NCBI RefSeq assembly: GCF_000758545.1
Contig: NZ_CP009279.1
Location: forward strand, 4,216,001-4,280,000
DNA: 64,000 nt
Origin: Paenibacillus sp. FSL H7-0737
Lineage (GTDB): Bacteria; Bacillota; Bacilli; Paenibacillales; Paenibacillaceae
Direction of reading: 5' to 3'
Both the position numbers and the translations under genes were made by a program. The notes beneath the pieces were generated by a model. The model saw only the letters and a program-made list of their open reading frames with translations. It had not been told where the DNA came from and did no database searches. Positions 58,804 to 64,000 of this stretch are shown in pieces (position 1 is the first letter of the stretch; each line of letters starts with the position of its first letter).

Positions 58804-60280
58804 GCGAATGAAATCCTCCTTCATCGGTCGTTCGCTTCAAAGTAAAGAACAAGCTTGATCCCACACCTGGTTCACTTTCCATCCATATCGACCCACCATG
58901 CCCTTCAATAATCTGACGAGCTATCGCAAGACCAAGTCCGCTACCGCCTGTCGATAGGTTCCGAGAAGGCTCTGCACGATAAAACCGTTCAAAGATATGT
59001 GGAAGAGCTTCGGCATCAATACCCATTCCATTATCCTTCACTTCAGCAGTCACCCATTCGCTATCCACTTGCAAAGAAAAACGGATGAAAGGGTCCGGCT
59101 TGTCCATATACTTCAGCGCATTTCCAATTACATTCAGTAATACCCGCTTTAATTTATCCAAATCTGCTATAACCTCAATACGCTCGGAGTTATGGTCGTC
59201 CAGATGAAATGAAACTCCTTTATTTTCGTTATGGTAGCGCATCTCTTCGATACAATCCTCGAGGAATGCAATAATATCCACAGCCTCGAACGAAAACGGA
59301 ACCTGATTCAAATCCAGCTTGGAATAAAGGAACAATTCATCAACCAATTTATCCATTCCAATAGTTTTGTTATAAATAATGTCGACGTACATGTCCATCT
59401 TCTCAGGTGTATTGGCGACACCATCTCGTATGCCTTCAATAAACCCTTTAATATTCGTAATCGGAGTACGTAAATCATGTGAAATATTTGAGATTAATTC
59501 TTTCCGATTCTCCTCATATTGCAGACGAAGGTTCACTGACTCTTGCAACCTCTGTCTCATCGTCTCAAACGCTTTATTTAACTCCCCAATCTCATCTTTG
59601 GACTGCAGGTTAAGTTCAAATTGGAGGTCACCCTCTTGAATTCGTTCTGCGGAATCCCTTAACTTGTTCAGTGGCTTAATAACACTTCGTGTAATCCAGC
59701 GATATAATAGCACATTCGCAATCACAAGAACGCCAATTAATATCAATGAAAAGATCGGTAGCAGCCTCCGTGTGAGTTCCGCAAAAGGGCTATGCTCTTT
59801 GATGACGAAAACACTGCCTTTCGCCCCATCCGAATATTTAAAGTCAAATTTGGCATAGCCATAAAATCTTTCTTTAATATTAAACGTGTTACGAATCTGA
59901 TAGTTATTGAGATCGTAAGGAGGTAAAGCATCCTTTAATTCAGGTTGATTGAAGGTGCGCGATTCAAAAACAGGGTCATTCACTCGCCTTACAAATAGTC
60001 CCGCTTTCTCAGTCTTTAGCTTAAAATCATATTCCAGTAACAAATCCTTGTTCTGCAATTCATCCGGGTCATGCTTGGCTAAATACTTTAATTCTAAAAA
60101 AATAGATTCCTCTTGCTCCGACAACGGATTTAATTGATAGTGCACTTTATAAAAATCCCGAAGACTGTGAACATCTCCTGTAGATGCAATTGTAAATAAA
60201 GCTGCCGTCATTACGATGATAAGTAAACTAACGACTAGCATTCCCGTATAAGATAACAGTAATTTTATCCGAATCGACAC
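58781..60280 (-). CDS. Sensor histidine kinase, HAMP type
   Basis: 499 residues from the GTG at 60280, after GAGGGG. TM1 near 7-30, an extracytoplasmic domain of about 150 residues, TM2 near 178-200, HAMP, HisKA with ISHDLRTPITNIKGFIEGI (His near 272) and HATPase (NALKYMD, DNGMGID, GLGLAI). It pairs with the OmpR-type regulator. Its extracellular domain has no family I know. Confidence 0.93.
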   Translation of the reverse strand: MSIRIKLLLSYTGMLVVSLLIIVMTAALFTIASTGDVHSLRDFYKVHYQLNPLSEQEESIFLELKYLAKHDPDELQNKDLLLEYDFKLKTEKAGLFVRRVNDPVFESRTFNQPELKDALPPYDLNNYQIRNTFNIKERFYGYAKFDFKYSDGAKGSVFVIKEHSPFAELTRRLLPIFSLILIGVLVIANVLLYRWITRSVIKPLNKLRDSAERIQEGDLQFELNLQSKDEIGELNKAFETMRQRLQESVNLRLQYEENRKELISNISHDLRTPITNIKGFIEGIRDGVANTPEKMDMYVDIIYNKTIGMDKLVDELFLYSKLDLNQVPFSFEAVDIIAFLEDCIEEMRYHNENKGVSFHLDDHNSERIEVIADLDKLKRVLLNVIGNALKYMDKPDPFIRFSLQVDSEWVTAEVKDNGMGIDAEALPHIFERFYRAEPSRNLSTGGSGLGLAIARQIIEGHGGSIWMESEPGVGSSLFFTLKRTTDEGGFHSHDKDSDY

Positions 60281-60372
60281 GACTGTTCCCCTCTCACTAA
60301 CATTGGATCCGCTAAATAATCATCTCCGTATTTTAGTGAAATACTATCACATGGGGAGAGCGTTTGCTAACA

Positions 60373-60410
60373 GAAAAAAACTTCTACCAACACTTTGGCA
60401 GAAGTTTTTA
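60373..60410 (-). terminator. Terminator of the sugar isomerase gene
   Basis: AAAACTTCT.CCAA / TTGG.AGAAGTTTT; on the minus strand the stem is followed by TTTTTTT. Confidence 0.7.
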
Positions 60411-60469
60411 TAGAACTTAATTTACGCGAGATCATCAAATGCTATATAGATTGATCTGATGATTTTCCT

Positions 60470-60672
60470 ATTTCGGGTTGGTCGCGACTCCAGAGAATGT
60501 TTGGACTTCCGGCCGCTGTTGTCTGCAGATTTCTTGATTTATACCGTTCTTAACGGTTGAAATCCGCAGACTGCCTATGCTTTCGAAGCGAGCTTTCCTA
60601 CGGAAAGCTTTCGGGCGGACGCTACCGCTCCTACAGTTCCAAAATTCCCTTCCACCACTTTTCCCTTTTTTG
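60470..60672. repeat. Palindrome-rich intergenic repeat
   Basis: Contains TCTGCAGATTTC...GAAATCCGCAGA as an imperfect inverted repeat with a 23-base loop, an internal AACGGT pair, GAGCTTTCC / GGAAAGCTT, and a tail of CTCCTACAGTTCC type. Its look is that of a Paenibacillus intergenic repeat, known to me from general experience, not from comparison here. Confidence 0.5.
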
Positions 60673-60690
60673 AATATTTTCAAGTTCAAT

Positions 60691-61533
60691 CTATATGGGT
60701 ACGTTTTTCAATGATGAGAATACTTTATCGAAGCCTGCTTTAGAACGAGAAAATAATTCAGATGAACTTTGCGCGGAAGCCGGCGCCAGAACTTCTTGGG
60801 CGATCACACCGGTATACCCGATCTTTTTCAGGCTTCCCAAGAATCCTGTGAGATCAATAGAACCTTCTCCTGGATACAATCGATCGAAATCTAACAATTC
60901 CACTATCGGTAGAGGTTTAGCATCATTAATATGGACATATGCAATTTGATGCGGTTGTAATTTCAACAGATCCTCACTCGTTAATCCATTCGTATGCCAA
61001 TGGTAAGAATCCAATAACAATCCGATGTTCCTTACTTGAATCGTCTCCATCCAGCTCAACGTATCTTGCATCGTCCAGATCAGTGGATTTGCCCATTGTG
61101 TACGTAAGTGATGAGGGCCTACGAACTCTAATGCTAATGTAATTCCATAAGCGCCTAATATTTCCGCGCATAGTCTTAAACGTCTTGTGGCTGCAATCAT
61201 AAAAGCTGCGACCGGAAGATCTGTCGAAGGTAAAATATATGTACAACATGTCGTACAATTTAATGCAGCAGCGGCCTCAGCCATTTGGGTAAGCGATTTC
61301 AACCCTTCTCTAAAGCTTTCCTCTGTTGTGCGCCAATCTACCACTAAACCAAATGATCCTAGCATGATTCCATGGCTTTCCAGCAATTGAACAGCCCCAT
61401 CCTTACCATACTGCTGCACTAACTCTAATGGATTTGCGTCTATCGACTGAAAGCCAAATTGGCTCGCAAGTCTGATATATTCTTCATTAGAACTGAGTTC
61501 ACCCAAGCCTGCTGTTGTTAATCCTCTTATCAT
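60691..61533 (-). CDS. Sugar phosphate isomerase/epimerase-type TIM-barrel protein
   Basis: 280 residues from the ATG at 61533, eight bases after GGGGGAG. It has the AP_endonuc_2/XylA-like TIM barrel: IRGLTTAGLGELSSNEEYIR, GITLALEFVGPH with the metal Glu, GLLLDSYHWHTNGL, IAYVHINDAKPLPI, and GVIAQEVLAP near the end. These enzymes isomerise or epimerise sugars and related compounds such as myo-inositol derivatives. It lies opposite a LysR gene, which may regulate it. Confidence 0.88.
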   Translation of the reverse strand: MIRGLTTAGLGELSSNEEYIRLASQFGFQSIDANPLELVQQYGKDGAVQLLESHGIMLGSFGLVVDWRTTEESFREGLKSLTQMAEAAAALNCTTCCTYILPSTDLPVAAFMIAATRRLRLCAEILGAYGITLALEFVGPHHLRTQWANPLIWTMQDTLSWMETIQVRNIGLLLDSYHWHTNGLTSEDLLKLQPHQIAYVHINDAKPLPIVELLDFDRLYPGEGSIDLTGFLGSLKKIGYTGVIAQEVLAPASAQSSSELFSRSKAGFDKVFSSLKNVPI

Positions 61534-61777
61534 CGTCGTTCTCCCCCTTATGACCAATCTAAACAGTTCGTCATATCTAGTCTAGCGCATCGTGCACTCG
61601 AATAAAACCATCTCTAGTCCCCTTTAACAAATTCTACGATCCAATTGCAATAATGTTTTTTGTCAAAAATTAAGATGGGGTGAGAGGCTTATGGGGGGAC
61701 GATGAGCCCTTCCTTTCATTTTCGTTCAAAGATCCTTATACTTGCTTGGAGAAGCATTTCAAGGGAGATTGAACAGT

Positions 61778-62677
61778 ATGGACATAAAAAAATTGCAATA
61801 CTTTATCGCAGTAGCAGAGGAACTGCATTTTAACCGTGCAGCAGAGAAGCTGAATATGACGCAGCCTCCCTTAAGCCAGCAAATTCAAGCTCTGGAGAAT
61901 GAGATTGGTGTGAAACTATTAGAACGGAACAAAAGACAAGTTCGTTTAACGCCAGCCGGGGCGGTATTTCTAGAGGAGGCTAAATCCATTTTATCTCAAC
62001 TGGAACGCTCTATTAAAACAACACAATTAGTCGATCAAGGAATTATCGGACATTTGAACATTGGATTTATTGATTCTGCAGCTGGCGGAGTATTGGTTGA
62101 TATGTTAAAAATGTTTCGGGAACGTTATCCACAAGTACAACTCACATTACATGAGATGACGTCTGCTCAGCAGTGGCAGGCTTTACATGAAGGAACGATT
62201 CACATTGGATTTGTACGTTATACAGAGTCGGGCAAACATATCGAGCATCGTCCCTTAGTCAATGAATCGCTAATTGCCGTTTTGCCAGAGCAGCATCACC
62301 TAGCTCATTTACCGGTGTTATCCATTCGCTCTTTAGCTTTAGAGCCGTTTATATCGTTTCCACGTCATTTAGGAGCACCTTTTCATGACCTCATTATGAG
62401 CTTCTGCGCCCAACACGACATGTATCCGAATGTTGTACAGGAAGCCATTCAGATGTACACCATTGTAAATTTGGTAGCTGCTAATCTTGGAGTTTCCATT
62501 GTGCCCTCTTCAGTTGCTATTTTTCAGCGTGAAGGTGTCACATTTCGTCCCTTTGAAGAAAGCACACCATCGATTCCCCTTTATGCCGCTTGGAGAACCG
62601 ATTGCGATCGTGCCTCCTTATCCGCGTTACTAGAGATCATAGGACAAATGAGTTCAGAAGTTATTAATGGTGAATGA
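61778..62677 (+). CDS. LysR-family transcriptional regulator
   Basis: 299 residues from the ATG at 61778, ten bases after AAGGGAG. Helix-turn-helix at the N-terminus (HFNRAAEKLNMTQPPLSQQI), then a substrate-binding domain (GHLNIGFIDSAAGGVLVDML, LEPFISFPRHLGAPFHDLIM). It is divergent from the isomerase gene, so that operon is its likely target; the aldo/keto reductase gene lies convergent downstream. Confidence 0.92.
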   Translation: MDIKKLQYFIAVAEELHFNRAAEKLNMTQPPLSQQIQALENEIGVKLLERNKRQVRLTPAGAVFLEEAKSILSQLERSIKTTQLVDQGIIGHLNIGFIDSAAGGVLVDMLKMFRERYPQVQLTLHEMTSAQQWQALHEGTIHIGFVRYTESGKHIEHRPLVNESLIAVLPEQHHLAHLPVLSIRSLALEPFISFPRHLGAPFHDLIMSFCAQHDMYPNVVQEAIQMYTIVNLVAANLGVSIVPSSVAIFQREGVTFRPFEESTPSIPLYAAWRTDCDRASLSALLEIIGQMSSEVINGE

Positions 62678-62685
62678 TATAATAT

Positions 62686-63675
62686 TCAGCCCGTTTTTCT
62701 AGGATCACGTTCAACGAGTCCTTCTAGCACTCTATCGATTTGCATCATCACTTCCCTATCCAGACGAACTCCCGCAGCTTTGGCATTTTCTATTACTTGC
62801 TCAGGCTTGGATGCCCCAATAATTGCAGATGAGACTTGTGGATTTTGCAACACCCATGCTATAGCCAATTGCGGAAGCGTCAACCCAACTTCACTGGCGA
62901 TGGTAGAGAGATTCGAGATCGCCTCAAGCACCTCAGTCCGAAGCCATTGACCCGCCAATTTATTCATAAAAGGTGAGCCCGCAGCTGTTGAAGCACGAGA
63001 ACCCTCTGGCAATGGTTGCCCTGGCATATATTTGCCTGAAAGAATCCCTTGAGCAAGCGGTGACCAGACCACCTGTCCAATCCCTTCCCGCTCACAAGCT
63101 TGAACTACCTCCGTCTCCATTACGCGCCATAACATCGAATATTGAGGTTGACTAGCCACCAATGGCACCTTCAATTCCCTCGCCAAAACAGCACCTTCTG
63201 CTATCTGATCCGCCGTCCACTCACTTATCCCGACATAGAGAACCTTACCTTGACGCACCAGATCCGAAAAAGCCAAGAAGGTCTCTTCAAGGGATACTGT
63301 TGCGTCAAAGCGATGCGCATAATAGATATCAATGTAATCGGTCTGTAATCTGTTCAGTGAGGCATGGCACGCCTCCATAATATGCTTGCGGGACAGACCT
63401 CTTGCGTTACGTCCCGTCCCTGTGGGATGGCACACCTTGGTACACAATTCGATATCAGCTCTGTGCACTCCTTTTAATGCTTGGCCCAGCACCATCTCAG
63501 CTTTCGTATCGGAATATACATCTGCAGTATCAAATGTTGTGATCCCTACATCCAATGCAGCGCGAACACAAGCATGGGCAGTATCATTGTCCACTTGAGC
63601 ACCATGTGTAATCCAATTACCATAAGCAATCTCACTTAGATGTAAGCCACTCGTTCCTAATTTGCGATAGTTCAT
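62686..63675 (-). CDS. Aldo/keto reductase
   Basis: 329 residues, TIM barrel. Catalytic residues are readable: Asp in TTFDTADVYSD, Tyr in DVYSD, Lys in LCTKVCHPTG and His in IYYAHRFDA; the NADPH-binding C-terminal IIGASKPEQVIENAKAAG is present. It is the Kv-beta/YghZ-like group rather than the short ones. Reduces aldehydes or ketones with NADPH; substrate unknown. The LysR stop is nine bases from its stop, convergent. Confidence 0.94.
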   Translation of the reverse strand: MNYRKLGTSGLHLSEIAYGNWITHGAQVDNDTAHACVRAALDVGITTFDTADVYSDTKAEMVLGQALKGVHRADIELCTKVCHPTGTGRNARGLSRKHIMEACHASLNRLQTDYIDIYYAHRFDATVSLEETFLAFSDLVRQGKVLYVGISEWTADQIAEGAVLARELKVPLVASQPQYSMLWRVMETEVVQACEREGIGQVVWSPLAQGILSGKYMPGQPLPEGSRASTAAGSPFMNKLAGQWLRTEVLEAISNLSTIASEVGLTLPQLAIAWVLQNPQVSSAIIGASKPEQVIENAKAAGVRLDREVMMQIDRVLEGLVERDPRKTG

Positions 63676-63790
63676 TTTTACCCTCCTTTAGATAACAATC
63701 TGATTGTAACAAAGAGATATTAATACGAGAAATACTCTTTGATATGCGATTTAATTCAAAAAAGATATTACTGAGATACTTAAAGATAAT

Positions 63791-63818
63791 AAAAAACGCC
63801 CTTTAGGCGTTTTTTTTC
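63791..63818. terminator. Terminator with T-runs on both sides
   Basis: AAAACGCC / GGCGTTTT with CTTTA loop; probably ends the DUF5808-like gene on the minus strand. Confidence 0.85.
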
Positions 63819-63885
63819 GGTAAATATTCTGTTTCGAAACTCTAACTTCGCCTACACTCCGGTGAGTATTAACCTCCAAGCCTTG

Positions 63886-64000
63886 TTACCGCACCACAAC
63901 TAACAGTACAATAATTCCGAGCCAAAACAGCCAGCTTACTGGGTGACCGAAATTTAATCCCCAGCCGACTCCGAGCCTTTTCTTGACGATTAGGTTTGGA
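63886..64000 (-). CDS. DUF5808-like membrane protein, 5' part beyond the window
   Basis: Only the last 37 codons and the stop are in the window. They read PNLIVKKRLGVGWGLNFGHP then VSWLFWLGIIVLLVVVR. The 'GxGWxxNFG.P.SW' piece followed by a hydrophobic helix is the DUF5808 ending. The start lies beyond base 64000. Function unknown. Confidence 0.65.
   Translation of the reverse strand, partial: PNLIVKKRLGVGWGLNFGHPVSWLFWLGIIVLLVVVR

Larger units (their letters stand above)
60281..60690. other. Intergenic region with terminator and palindromic repeat
   Basis: Holds the isomerase terminator (60373-60410) and a repeat element (60470-60672). A 73-codon open frame inside the repeat is not supported by a ribosome site and is spurious. 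Confidence 0.55.

Noticed and set aside
60468..60689. 73-codon minus-strand frame
   Set aside because: It is made of the palindromic repeat, and its start lacks a ribosome site.
1..64000. tRNA, rRNA, CRISPR array or insertion sequence
   Set aside because: None was seen by eye: no CCA-ended cloverleaf, no regularly spaced direct repeats, no transposase motifs. A tRNAscan, Rfam and ISfinder search would be needed to be sure.

Overview
The window looks like chromosomal DNA of an endospore-forming, low-to-moderate-GC Bacillota, most likely a Paenibacillus. The evidence is strong AGGAGG-type ribosome sites, GTG and TTG starts, a YjcZ-type sporulation miniprotein, an SLH-domain exported protein, YesM/YesN-type two-component systems beside LplABC-like sugar importers, ECF transporters, and palindromic intergenic repeats of the kind I associate with Paenibacillus. 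No rRNA, tRNA, CRISPR array, prophage or intact insertion sequence is visible.

Layout: 1-2.1 kb holds a truncated DUF4097-like gene, a small Sm-like protein, a small membrane protein, a palindromic repeat and two tiny minus-strand ORFs. 2.1-5.9 kb is the core translation/secretion operon ylxM-ffh-rpsP-khpA-rimM-trmD (minus), cut off from its usual neighbours at both ends. 6-16.6 kb carries housekeeping and envelope genes: HlyIII, M32 carboxypeptidase, Fe-S protein, carbonic anhydrase, S66 peptidase, a second Sm-like protein, Asp23, an AI-2E-family permease, a two-component system and DegV. 16.7-25.2 kb is regulated transport and resistance: MFS pump with MarR regulator, a FusB-family EF-G-binding protein behind an elaborate leader, and an ECF transporter-PHP hydrolase operon opposite an RpiR regulator. 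25.3-35.7 kb has a SRAP protein with altered catalytic residues, aroA-aroC opposite a LysR regulator, a MerR/GPP34-like pair, and a small accessory patch with a decayed LysR/VOC mosaic, a 32-aa YjcZ gene and two matching hairpins. 35.7-42 kb is a methionine-type ABC importer operon with a URO-D/methyltransferase-like enzyme, an M20 amidohydrolase and a GntR regulator. 43.7-51 kb is a complete YesMN-controlled sugar importer. 51-64 kb holds a CDP-alcohol transferase, a large hybrid sensor kinase, an ankyrin lipoprotein, an SLH protein, an OmpR-type two-component system, a sugar isomerase, a LysR regulator, an aldo/keto reductase and the end of a DUF5808-like gene.

The most notable observations are: (1) the leader of the FusB-family gene encodes a 16-residue peptide with a consensus ribosome site and several mutually exclusive stems, one covering the fusB ribosome site, which is the layout of drug-inducible translational attenuation; (2) two Sm-like proteins with conserved hydrophobic C-tails share, with the YjcZ gene, upstream motifs matching or nearly matching sigma-K promoters at the same distance from the start codon, suggesting mother-cell expression; (3) a SRAP protein keeps Cys2 but lacks the family's active-site Glu and His; (4) an ECF importer is linked to a PHP hydrolase; (5) a MerR/GPP34-like pair. 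All functional statements come from reading the sequence and remembered family motifs; no database search was made.
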